This document shows positions 1 to 18,687 of a stretch of DNA of 64,000 bases, one piece after another. Both the position numbers and the translations under genes were made by a program. Source of the DNA: Streblospio benedicti (Eukaryota > Annelida > Polychaeta > Spionida > Spionidae); contig CM032669.1 of assembly GCA_019095985.1 (NCBI GenBank), positions 12,362,466-12,426,465 of the forward strand, in the 5' to 3' direction. Position 1 is the stretch's first letter, and the number at the start of each line of letters is the position of its first letter. The notes beneath the pieces are model-generated. The model saw only the letters and a list, made by a program, of their open reading frames with translations, was not told the origin of the DNA and ran no database searches.

Positions 1-599
1 CAATGATGATGATACTGATGAAGAAACACGAATCAGATAAAAATTCAGATGAAACTGATAAGGTTGATAGTGATGGTGGCCGTATCACTGTTCAACCTAC
101 CGTATATTAACATCAAGATCAGGACGTGTATTACGGAAAAAAACTAAATTCTGACATGATGTAGGGCCTACAACTGATGATTTTCAAATCGTTGTACTGG
201 AGAGACATTTGTATGTGGACATGAAAGTTGAGATACAGTTTATATGTTTCATGTTTTCATATAGTCTTTTATCAAATTCAAAGGGGGTTCAATGCACAAA
301 ATGTGAGAGAGGGGATGGATAATATTTTGAGTGCACAACTTCCGGGAGGGGGGTAAAATTTCAGTGTAAGCTCATGACAACCACCAAATCGAGGCTCCTT
401 GGAAATTCGTCCGTCTAGCTGAAAGAGGACGTTATGAATCCCTGTCACACACACCCCACCCCCCACCCACCCCCCCCCCCCCCCATTTTATTACCGAACA
501 TCCGGCCAGAATTTCAAAACATCCCTCGAAAAATGGCAAAGTCCGAATCCGTGGACCATTACGGTCGGCGAATTTCAGGTTCATGTTCTGGTTACAAAA
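1..599. other. Intergenic, no gene recognised
   Basis: No open frame here resembles a protein family. A run of about 20 C residues near 465-484 and CCACCC-rich sequence make the short open frames low-complexity. Confidence 0.5.
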
Positions 600-1205
600 C
601 CGGCCGGAGCCGGTTTAGCTATGGTTGCATCATACCGGAGTAATGCGCCAGGCCCTATGTTATTTCACCTATCTCGCATACTCCGGCCGGAGGATTTTCC
701 GCAATGGCCCGGGCGATGGTGACCGGGCCCGGAATGAGAGGTTGAACCGGCTTGGCGATGTTCAGGGTTTAGCCTCCGTTGGCTCGGGGGCATGTAATCG
801 TTATATTTTGACTCGCGGTGCCGGAGCCTTTGGCCTCCCGTTCTTAATGTTTACAAAACAAAGAGTATCACATTCGGGTACATAGGATCTTGGAATCATC
901 ATATTCCAGGCACCAACTAAAAGTGATGAATCCGGCCGGATTTTCCAAATTCCGGCCTAGTAAAATGGGGGGGACTGACTGGGAAGCGGTTTGCCGAAGC
1001 TCCGTACAGCCTCCGGTTGCATGTGACCGTTATATTTTTACTCCGGCGACGGAGCCTTTGGGCTAGGTTTCTCGCTAATGTTTACAAACAAAGATTATCA
1101 AATGCCGGGTACATAGGAGGATGGAATTAACATATTCCGGGGAGGAAATAAAAATGCTGAATCCACCCAGATTCTTCCAAATTCCGGGCCAAATAAAATG
1201 TGGGG
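600..1205. repeat. Imperfect tandem repeat, about 240-bp unit, GC-rich
   Basis: Two neighbouring blocks align in order. Both share a GCCTCCG..TGCATGT(A/G) stretch (about 771 and 1,011), then GTTATATTTT, GGAGCCTTTGG, AATGTTTACAAA, GGGTACATAGGA and AAATTCCGG. The spacing is about 240 bp. CCGGCCGG words recur in both and also near 600-680, which suggests a third, more decayed unit. The block is more GC-rich than its surroundings. Its origin is unknown. Confidence 0.6.
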
Positions 1206-1599
1206 GTTAGAGGTTGAGCTCATGACATAAATCCGACCGCCCCCTCATCCCTCATAAATATTGACAGCTCCCTAACTTAGCCCTAACTTAGGATATTCAG
1301 ATATTAAGATATCAAACATACATAAATCAAGTGTATTTTCAACAAAAAAATATGTATTAGTTGCTGTATTTTAGCGTTTGCATATGCAGTTAGCATTTGG
1401 ACATACGATCTTGTTGAAAACTCTTTCATGAATGCTACAGATATCTGTCTAATTTTATAAAATTGATTCCCAAATTCCAAGTCACCATTCAAAGGTAAGT
1501 TAAACGTTATAGTGTGTGAAAACAAGCATTATCTAATTTTTATTTTGTTGTAGCCTATGATCTTAAACTGTTTATTTTATAGAATCGATTTATTTTTAG

Positions 1600-9536
<7,937 letters not shown>

Positions 9537-9676
9537 TCAGCATAAAGAGATCAGAAGTACATGTAGGAGTGAAGCACTTTGCATTGATTACCGTGGTTAC
9601 AAAGTAGAGTTGGTTGTCACGAAATCAGCAATGGGTTAAATAAAATGGATTCTGAATTATAACTAGACTGCACAAT
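9537..9676 (+). other. 3' UTR of SRCR gene A
   Basis: The sequence after the stop aligns with the same place in gene B (23,321-23,460). It contains an AATAAA at about 9,639. The alignment then stops at TGCACAAT (9,669-9,676) because an insertion intervenes, and resumes at 11,418. Confidence 0.65.
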
Positions 9677-11417
9677 ATAGTCATTTTTAAATCACAACAC
9701 GTTAAACTTAGGGATGCTATGTATTTTGTCACGCTCCGCAAAAGTGGAACAGTGTTCCACTTGGGGCAGGTGGGGGGGTTCGGTCAAGTTTTGGATATTT
9801 CACTCTTTTGTGGGTCTAATATTTTGTCATATCAGAATTCCGATATTTACTATTTAAATGTGACATTAAAATATACACAGCAGATTTCACAGAATAATTA
9901 ATATTATGATTTACAGTCCTGATATATGATAAATATTATTTTATGGCATATATAATAATATTTAAATACATATCACGAAACACTGTGTAGATATTCTTCG
10001 ATTATGTCACACATCTAATGTTTCCACTTTTGGGGGGAGGAGGGTCAAGAAAAAAGAGAACCCTGTTCAACTTTTGCGGAGTGTGACAAAATGTACATCA
10101 TCCCTAAATACAAAAATAATATTGACAGTTTCTTCAGCTGCTACTGACATCTTCAAAATGATCGACTGCACATGACAAGCAGTCAATCATCTAGGCCTCC
10201 ACCGCCGAGAAGTGGGTCATACACTCGCGAGAGCTGGTGAGCCTTTCGTCCTGGTTCATGACCTGCCTATTGGTATGGATATGTACCGCCTCCTTAATCG
10301 TTCTCGTCCTCCAATCATTCTCTCTCTGTCTAGCACGCAAGCACTAGCCCAATCTATGTCATGGTTGTGTTGATTAACATGGTCCGTTATCGCACTTTTG
10401 GTCACTTCAGTCAGAGATTCCTTCTTTGAAGATCTTGTGTATGTCTTCTTCCTGTTGGTATCCACATCTTTCACATACTCTTTCAGCCTCGTGCCTAACG
10501 TTCTACCAGTCTCACCAATTTACACAGTCTAACATGATCTACAGGGGATCCTGTGCACTATATTACTTCTTTCCAGTGGGTTTACTTTATACTTTGGATG
10601 TACCAGTATGTTTCTGAGAGTCTGTAGTGGTTTCACTGCTGTTGAAACCGAATGTTTGTTAAAACTCCTAGATACACCTTCGCTTCTCTTCCTTTCAAGC
10701 TTGTTTGACAACTGTTTCCTTACTCTTTGGAAAGACCATTCTGGGTAGCCACACTGTTTTAAGGCTTCAACCACACGCTGTTCATCTTTCCTAATATCTT
10801 CCTCCTCTGAAATAATGTCCATACATCTGTCAGACAGGGTACAGATAACTCCAAGCTTGTGTAGTAGTGGGTGATGGGAAGGAAAGTGCAAGTACTGGTC
10901 GGTATGTGTTTTCTTCCTGTACACTAATAACTTCCCTGATCTGTCTGGTCTGCGCACTGTGAGGGTGTCTAAAACGGCAATCGTGCCATCACTCTCCTGC
11001 TAATTTGTGAACTTTATACTGCCTGTATCATTGACAGTGTTAAGATGGTCTGTGAGGTTACGTGTTTCACCCGCTTTGATTTACTCTAGAATGTCATCTA
11101 CATACCTTTTCCACAGTTTGAGCTTGTATGTTATAGGAGCTGTGGCTATGGCTTTGGTCCCTAACCATTCCATACAGAGGTTGGCCACTATTTAGGATAC
11201 TGGACTTCCCATCGCTGTACCGAACTTATGCTAGTAAATACTCCATCCAAACTGAAAATATGTGGTCGTGAGAATAAATTCACACAAGTACATGATGTCA
11301 CTAGGGTTGAGTAGTGTTCTCTTCTTCAGGGTAGTATCTTTGTTGAGTTGGTCTCTAATGATCTGAAGGGCTTTATCGATGGGAGTGTTGGTGAAGAGGG
11401 AGACCACGTCATGAGAT
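9677..11417 (-). mobile_element. 5'-truncated Penelope-like retroelement in gene A 3' region
   Basis: Flanked by an 8-bp direct repeat TGCACAAT (9,669-9,676 and 11,418-11,425). Removing it restores alignment with the gene B 3' region, so it is a clean insertion. Reverse-strand coding remnants appear in the expected order: a reverse-transcriptase block VVSLFTNTPIDKAL (about 11,390), the SHHPLLHKLGV block typical of Penelope-like elements (about 10,860), then C-terminal GIY-YIG-type sequence ([16 protein letters not shown], about 10,370). The upstream half of the element is absent, as expected of target-primed insertion. It is broken in several places. A small inverted-repeat element (9,711-10,107) is nested near its 3' end. 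Confidence 0.82.
9711..10107. mobile_element. MITE with about 35-bp terminal inverted repeats
   Basis: GGGATGCTATGTATTTTGTC at the left end is mirrored by GACAAAATGTACATCATCCC at the right, continuing into CTCCGCAAAAGT / ACTTTTGCGGAG. TA on both sides fits the target duplication of mariner-type MITEs. It contains no coding sequence. It lies inside the Penelope-like insertion, so it is younger than that. Confidence 0.75.
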
Positions 11418-12440
11418 TGCACAATTATCAAATCATCATTTGAGTATAAATTATTGAATATTAAACTATTTTAATTTAGCATATTTCGCACATTTATTAT
11501 GTATGGTACATAGATTGACCATATTCTCGAAAATTAATGTAGGATTTGTATATTTTTGTGTTAAATCATAATGGTAAAATTGTTTAGAAATAATGTAATC
11601 TGTGATTAATTGATGGCTTGTGTATATTGTAAATATGTATAGATTTACAAAAAAACATAAACTTGTGTTGACAAATATAGGTTTGAGGGTAACTATGTAA
11701 CTACAACTAACTGTAACTATGATTATTTGTGTTTGTTGAAATAAAATAGATTATTATAAATGATAGAACGAAACATCTTTAATTCATTCACATTTCAATT
11801 AAGTTTTTTTGACCTTGCAGTCATCCTCACAATATACTGCAAAATGGACAAACTTAACTTACAAAAGAGAACTGTTTGCAATATTGCATATATGAATACG
11901 GAACTTGAATCGCACAATAACATCACAAGGATTAAGATATCAGCAGGTGCTGACAACATCTGAATCTTGATGGTCAGGGCCCTGCTTTTGTATTCCTCCT
12001 TAGTGTTGATCATGAGTTTAGTTCCTCAATGCACAGTGCCTCCAGAGTCAGTAGATGTGCTTCCCCCCGTGAAGTGCTTTTAGATATATATTTTCAGATT
12101 ATGTTTTATTAACTATTCTACTTATCCTGTATACATCATTAAGAAAATAATTTAGATGCATTGTTTAATATTGGTTATCAAATAGCATCTTTGTATAGAA
12201 CAAAACACAAACACGAGACGTCAAATGGACAATGAAACTTGTTTTATAGGGACACCTTCATCTGTTTTATATGGACACCTCCAGGAGGAACAGCGTCCAC
12301 ATAAGACACGTGTCTATATTTCCTCTGCAATCTGTAAGTACGGTAATATGCTTGCCATCTCTGTGTGTTTCCATAGGACGTTCTGAGATCTATACTTAAA
12401 GTTTGCATAAATAGTCAAAAAAAGCCTACAGTTAAAGTAC
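11418..12440 (+). repeat. Downstream arm of SRCR unit A (duplicated flank)
   Basis: This stretch aligns with 23,454-24,360 downstream of gene B. Shared landmarks are ATTAATTGATGGCTT, CTTTAATTCATTCACA, GATGGTCAGGGCCCT, GTGTTGATCATG and the GGACACCT blocks near 12,260. It shows that the duplication carried more than 2 kb of downstream sequence. It may include the true 3' UTR end. Confidence 0.7.
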
Positions 12441-15010
12441 GGTTAGAAATACATATGGTAAACGTCAGCCTGCTTCAAAACAATTCGTATGTGACGAGAC
12501 AATGTACCAACCATGACTATCTACAACACGCCGAATGTAATGCAAAGGAGACCTGCAAACAGAGAGACCCTCGCATTGAGAGCGTGTCAACATTTCTGCA
12601 CTGCGCTGCTCTCGTAACTTGCCCCACACCCCATAAGATGGAGTCAGAGAGCCCAGAATATTGAAGCCGAACCTGTCGTGGTATGGGAGCCATTTGTTAA
12701 TTGGCACATAGCCTCATCAGTCACACACATTTTAATGTGGAATAATGTCTCTCCCCGAGTTTTTGTTTATGATCTCTTATGCACAGTAAAAACATCCACT
12801 GAGATTTTTCCTAATCTCTCACGTCCACTTGTATAAGAGCCTATTATATTATACACCAAACACTATAACTTCTATACTAAGACCAAATGAACTCAATTGC
12901 TTTAAATCAGGGGGTTGTCTCTTTATACAGGTTTGCAATGGTATCTTTATGAAGGCTCAAGATCACAAAATATTGTCTTGTAAGCGAACTGTAACTTTAC
13001 AATATCACAACAGATTCTGTTTCAATCGTTGGGACTGACGAACAATAGCTTTAGGCCTACGCCTGTAGATTTGCCATCATAAAAATGTAGTTGCATAAGG
13101 GGAAAGCGTGGCATATCTGACAGAGAAATGTGCAAAATGCAGCCAACATGCACTCATGTATTATTAGCTAACAGGCGGGTGTGGCCATATAGCAAACACA
13201 CCAAGAAGACTGTCACCCACAAGGCCCCACCAGACACTCTCCATCCATATTATTCCTATAGCTTGTGCTATCTAAGTAACAATCATTATACTGGTTATGC
13301 TACCGTCAGACATTCCCGAATATTTAAGCAAAACCACTCCTAGAATCGTAGCAATTGTTGATTGGTAATTTGACTCGCCACAGAGGTGTTTTAGGAGATA
13401 TAATCCTCCCACACCCACCGCCCCACGTGCATTTCCTGACCTACTACCGCATATTAAAACAAATGGAAGCTTAAGATTCGTGACTGTCCGACTGAGGCCT
13501 AACTATACCCACCAACAACTAATCCACAAGTCACGCAACAGTGACATGGCTGCACTCCGGGCCCTCAATGGGTCATCAAGACAATTAAGGTACAGACTTT
13601 ACCAGCTCATGTTCGATCGAGCATCATCGTCATATCTCACGGCTATATACACAGATATTGTAACACTGAAAGCCACTGAATATACATTGTATGTGCAGTG
13701 TAAAAGAGATTTCCGTAGACCGACGATGATTGGGAATAGGAAATCCATGAAATGCTTCCAGTGCGTCCACTCACCCCTTTTACAAAAACCTGGATCTGTA
13801 ATATACAAGTGTAGACTAGGTGTACAAAATGTATGCAAGTTGTAACTGTCTTTGATATAAGCCAATGCCACTTTATGACGGTACACGGCCCTCAAAACCC
13901 ACGCTGTGTTCATAAATAGCTTCTCAACAATTGGTTCATGCCGAGAATTAAATGGCATGTTGTCTCGCCAGGAGTTATCGTGTTCATGTAGTAGGACATG
14001 GGGGCGCGTAATGATATGTTACCTCGTGTTTGACAAACACTATAGGGACTATGTTGTTACGTCAGTGGCAGTGACTCGATTGTGACGCCTGTGGGTTCAG
14101 TAATGACGTAAAGAAGAAACACGAAGAAGTAGTTTCATTTTGATATTGGAGAACCTAAAAACCATGTGGATGCTTAGCATTGTGCGCTGAATATGATGGC
14201 TATGCAAGCATGTGAGATTATTATCAATTGATGAATTAATAATTCAATGACAATGATAACTCAGAGGAACAAACCTCTCATACGACAATAAAGTAACACA
14301 TTAACATTAATATTTATTCATTCTGAATGTTGATTGTATGATCAGTAAAAAAATAGATCCCTACTTCATCATATCCTAGCATTCCTCTCATCTTTCTTGA
14401 CACGGATTCCAGCCAATGAAGCTTTGCGAATATTTCTAGTAGAGATTTTAGTAATCTACCATATAATAATTTTTTGAAAGTAGGACATACTAACTCACTC
14501 TGTCACTGAGTATAAACTGCTGAAGGTTGTTAACTTCATCTGTGACTAGTCCTAGTGGCTAGGCCTTACATGTGATAAAATATGGCTTGCTTGAATGGCT
14601 GTGCAGCTTAGTAGGTCTAAACAAATAAATGTAACAGTAGAACCGCTAGACAAGTAGAGCCCCAGACAAACAAGAAATCCTATCATCTATAAATAAATAT
14701 CTCTGTCATTAAAACATCGCCTTCCATATATAATTCGTTGATCAAATGCGCAAAAATGCGGTTAAATAATCTGTACGGGGCAAAAACTATGGTATTAAAT
14801 CAAAAGTGAAATTCACGTCAATTTTGGACTTTATTTATTTAAAAGGTAGACCAATCCACCAGAAAAATGTATCCTTAATTATCGATCTATACCAACAAAA
14901 TATTAGAAAAGTAAAAAAAATGTTGTTATTAACACAAAATAACGCATCACTTGCTGTTTGACAAACGTTGTAAGCCAGTGCCGCACTGTAAATAAGTTTC
15001 CATATTTTAT
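12441..15010. other. Unique spacer between SRCR units, no gene recognised
   Basis: Open frames here, such as 13,480-13,845, show no signal peptide, domain or splice context and are overlapped by equally long frames on the other strand. The stretch 14,200-15,000 is strongly AT-rich. Confidence 0.5.
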
Positions 15011-15019
15011 TCATTTATA

Positions 15020-15372
15020 ATTACACTTAAATAAACATTGTAAATGTAAATGTAAATGTCTGGTTTATGGTCTTCTTTCCCGAAGGATTAGACGACTCTA
15101 TATCTACACCAGGTCATTGGCATCCTTGTCACACTATATCTTTCTCAACTACCTGGGGAGCATACAACACATCTTTTGGCTACCTTAGCGCAGACGTGCT
15201 AATCAACCACATTAGCGTTCACTCGCCTGACCTGTACCTATTTAACGCGTAGGTACCACGGAGCAGTGTGCAACCTGTTAGAGGTAGGTTTGCTCAACAA
15301 CCACCATCAAACCCAACCGGGAATCGAACCCACGACCTTCTGGTCACGAGTCCGACTGCCTGGCCACGGAAA
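15020..15372 (-). mobile_element. tRNA-derived SINE
   Basis: On the reverse strand an A-box-like TGGCCAGGCAGTCGG (about 15,351-15,366) and a B-box GGTTCGATTCC (15,320-15,330) sit at normal RNA polymerase III spacing. A roughly 230-bp body follows, ending in (ATTTAC) repeats near 15,040-15,058. A real tRNA is unlikely because the acceptor arm does not pair. The hexamer tail suggests mobilisation by a LINE with a simple-repeat 3' end. Confidence 0.75.
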
Positions 15373-16388
15373 CACATTGTTATGAAAATACGCATAAAAG
15401 ATAGAGCAACACAACAAAATAGGACAAATACATGTGTAGTAATAAATTGCTAGAGACCACAAAGTTTGAATACAAAAATATTCTCTAACTTATGCCCATG
15501 GTGAACCAAATGTAGTGATGTCCATGTGTATAGTTCTCTACTCTCTAGTAGTGCAACCGATTTTCTGATATCTGATATTCCGCAGGGACGGATTTGCATA
15601 TGTGGGGGTTAGTGTGATGTCATGTTCATATTTTGTTTTAATCTTTTTTTCCTTTCATTTCATAGTGTGGTCCCATTAATGGTCCCCACATAATGCATAT
15701 TTTGGTGCTTGAAATGTCTGTGGTGAATTAACTGTTCATCAAACTTAGGATACCAAACAAGTGCTTAATCTCACTCTCAAGCAAGCAACTGAAATACATT
15801 CGCTGGTTGCAATTGAAGAATATGAAAATTGGTATCTGTGTCAAAAATATAATTGAAATAAAGGATATATATTTGATTATGAAACTGGGCTTTGTATTTT
15901 TACTTCAAATATACAAACAATAAAAGACTTCACAGGCCAACAACCCTATTTGGTATCAGAAATAAATAGAACATATTGTTTCAGATTGTTCATTATAATT
16001 ATTTTTATTCATCTTGAAACAAGCATAAAAGCATAATGAAATCAAAGAGAAGTAAACACGTATATGGCATAACATTTGCAATTAAAATATATTAAGTGTA
16101 AGAGGTTTCCACTTGAAGAATACTAAACTATCAATAATTTGATACTTTGCCATGTGGAATATATGAGACATAAAATTTTATGTTATGTTACTGACAAATG
16201 AATTAAGAATACAATTGTGTAGATCTATTGCGTTTTAATGGCATATCAGAGAACAACGTGCATCAACTATATTTGTTACATAAAGGAGGTGTTAAAAAGA
16301 TAAAGCACAGCTATAAGTATTACAATTTATCCATGAACTATTTTCTAGTTTTTTAATCACTAACTACACCAATGAAAATTTATTCAAT
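15373..16388. other. AT-rich spacer, nothing recognised
   Basis: There is no coding or repeat signal beyond AT-rich sequence. The right end merges into the decayed SRCR unit. Confidence 0.5.
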
Positions 16389-17450
16389 GCTGACTGCAGT
16401 GAAACAACAAACGCAGATCTCAGCCAAAACATAAAGGATTTGACCCCCGGAATTAATGTTACAGAAATGAAAATCAGAAATCTAGAAGTAAATACTTTTG
16501 TATAGCTTTGCTCAAATGTTCTTATACATATTTACTTGAAATTATTGAAATCACTGTTTGTAATGAAAACACTGTCAGTTGTGGAAACAACAAATGCTGA
16601 TCTAACCCAAAAAGCACATGGTAATGATGCCTTGACCGCAAGAATGAATGATGCAAGAACAAAGATCAGAAATTTAGAAGTAAGAAGTTATTTGTAGAAG
16701 TGCAAAATGCTGATTCTTATCAAAATTATACACGTATATGCTTTCTCATACTCCATTGTACTCTAATTGTAGGCAAGGATAGATGCGTCAGAGGGTAATG
16801 TAGAACCATTGTTTACAATATGCTAATTCACAAATGACTACCTGTAATAATGCTAGTACATGTAATACTTTTTATTTAGTAAGGAAGAGTTGAAATGCTG
16901 GTATAATATGCGGACAGTGGGGAACTCTTTGTGATGACAGCTGAGACAACACTATTGCGTGGGTTGTATGCCTCATAGGCAGATCCAGGAGGGGCACAGG
17001 GGCACGCACCCCTTTCTTTTCCCACGAAAATACTTCATTTTCATAGAGGATTTGGCATGTCCACCATCGATTGCGCATACAAAACCCATGAAATCCCTGA
17101 AGTGCCCCCCCCCCCCCCCCCCACACACACACATTTCCGAAAATCTGGATCTGCCCGTGTGCCGGTAACTGGGATTCTTGTAATTTGTTATAAAGTAGTA
17201 TTACTTTACTAGCTGCCTTTGAAATGATTTGAAAATGAAAATTTTAAATAAAATTATTTTACTATCTTAATCATACAATACTAGCAAAATAGAAACCATG
17301 TCAGGGGCTTATTACGGACCAGGAAGTGGTCCTACCTGGCTCGATGATGTTAACTGAGATGGATTTGAGAGTTTCGATGTGGTCACAAAGATTTGGGAAC
17401 TCACAAGTGTGGCCACAGTGAAGATGATGCAGGAGTTAGATGCTTGATTT
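16389..17450 (+). pseudogene. Decayed SRCR-coiled-coil unit
   Basis: Two coil exons are recognisable by homology and by ending in NLE next to GTAA donors (16,389-16,487 and 16,575-16,679), followed by a tiny exon near 16,773-16,795. The first SRCR half (GQWGTLCDD, then WVVC) is at 16,880-16,972. The second half (GSGPTWLDDV, later CGHSEDAGVRC) is at 17,300-17,446. There are in-frame stops (the W after CDD, the Q of CRQLG, the C after DDVN) and a frame change inside the second half. No signal-peptide exon is seen. A palindromic MITE has landed inside the first SRCR exon. The SRCR wording is closer to gene C than to genes A and B. Confidence 0.78.
16977..17155. mobile_element. Palindromic MITE (GGCAGATCC family), copy 1
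   Basis: Its ends read AGGCAGATCCAGG and TCTGGATCTGCC. Inside are AAAATACTTCATTTTCATAG and CATGAAATCCCTGAAGTG, shared with copies at 31.8, 51.0, 51.4, 56.9 and 57.5 kb. It splits an SRCR exon: TGTATGCC on the left and TGTGCC on the right flank the insertion, an approximate target duplication. A poly-C/CA run lies within. Confidence 0.8.
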
Positions 17451-17799
17451 AACACTGGCAGTGGTTGTTTGATGGATACTGCAATGACTTGTTGATCTTA
17501 CATACACAACAGGTACTAGTACTATTCATAAATACAAAATTCTTCAAAATCGTTCACGGCCTGTTTTTGATTGAATTTACACATGAAATCGGGATTAATC
17601 AGACTCAAATCAGATTTATGAATGCGCCCGTAGTGGTCCGGTGTTTCCAAAAGTCGTATATTACATACCCGAGGATCCCAATAATATGCTATCACCCCAT
17701 ATTCATCGATGAAAGGACCAAGAGTTGCTGAATAATAGTAAGTGGGTACCGTGAGCTGGCCAACATTTATGGGGAAAATGGACTGAAATGAACCCACCC

Positions 17800-18330
17800 A
17801 ATTCTGTTTGGATCATCTTCTGTGTGTACTAGATTGTAACGTGTGGCTATGAGATTGAGTGTCTTATAAAGTTTCTTTCAATCTGCGTGAAGAACTACCG
17901 GGTACTAGTATAAATACACTTCATGTCACCTGATATTTACCTATACACTTTATTCTTTGTATAATGAAACTACAAATCTGTCACATATGGATGACACTAA
18001 AAACATATACATTTATTGTGTGTATTAATGATCATGTGGTGTTGGTGTTTTTATTAATAATGACGTACCTTGTAGGAGTCTACGCGTTTCATCAGGTTGT
18101 TAAAATATTTAAACAGTCCAGGAGTTATGAAAATAGATTCATTGGATTTCTTCTTCTATAGACATGTCACTTGATTTTGTGATCAGTTGCAATGGATTTA
18201 TCACAAAATCAACTGATATGTCTGCAGTCTAGGAGTTATTTGCAATCCAATTCAACATATAAACTCAACTGATATGTCTGCAGTCTAGGAGTTATTTGCA
18301 ATCCAATTCAACATATAGTTTTAAGGTGTA
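17800..18330. repeat. Duplicated upstream flank of SRCR unit B
   Basis: It aligns with 25,010-25,090 plus 28,200-28,440 upstream of gene C (GGATCATCTTCTGTGTGTAC, TGAAGAACTACCG, AAACTACAAATCTGTC, CCTTGTAGG). The Penelope-like element at 25,094-28,189 interrupts the second copy. The part 18,120-18,200 resembles the end repeat of that same element. Confidence 0.65.
18211..18322. repeat. 56-bp tandem duplication
   Basis: AACTGATATGTCTGCAGTCT and the following TAGGAGTTATTTGCAATCCA occur at 18,211 and again 56 bp later, practically without differences. The identity suggests a recent copy. Confidence 0.8.
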
Positions 18331-18687
18331 AATCTCTCTTTCTTATCCTTTCACACATAAAATAAATTGTTAGGACATCAAGTATACTTGAGTCAAGATT
18401 ATTTTCGAAAAAAATATATACAAGCTGCTATATTTTAGCGAACCACACGAGTGCAGTAAACATTTGGACATACCACCTCGTTGAAAACTCTTTGATGAAT
18501 GCTATTATAGCTATATGTCTAATTTTATGAAATTGATTCTCAAAAACCAAGACACAATACAAAGGTACGTTTAACATTACAGTTTGTTAACCAAGTAATA
18601 TTCAATTTTGATTGTTAAAGAATCATGTATGCATATGTATAGCCTATTAATTTAAAATATTTATATTATAGAATTAATTTGTTTTAG

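Noticed and set aside
13480-13958. Overlapping open frames of about 120 residues on both strands
   Set aside because: No domain, signal peptide or splice context, and equal openness on both strands.
15290-15372. A tRNA gene on the reverse strand
   Set aside because: The A and B boxes are present, but the acceptor arm does not pair and a SINE body and hexamer tail follow.
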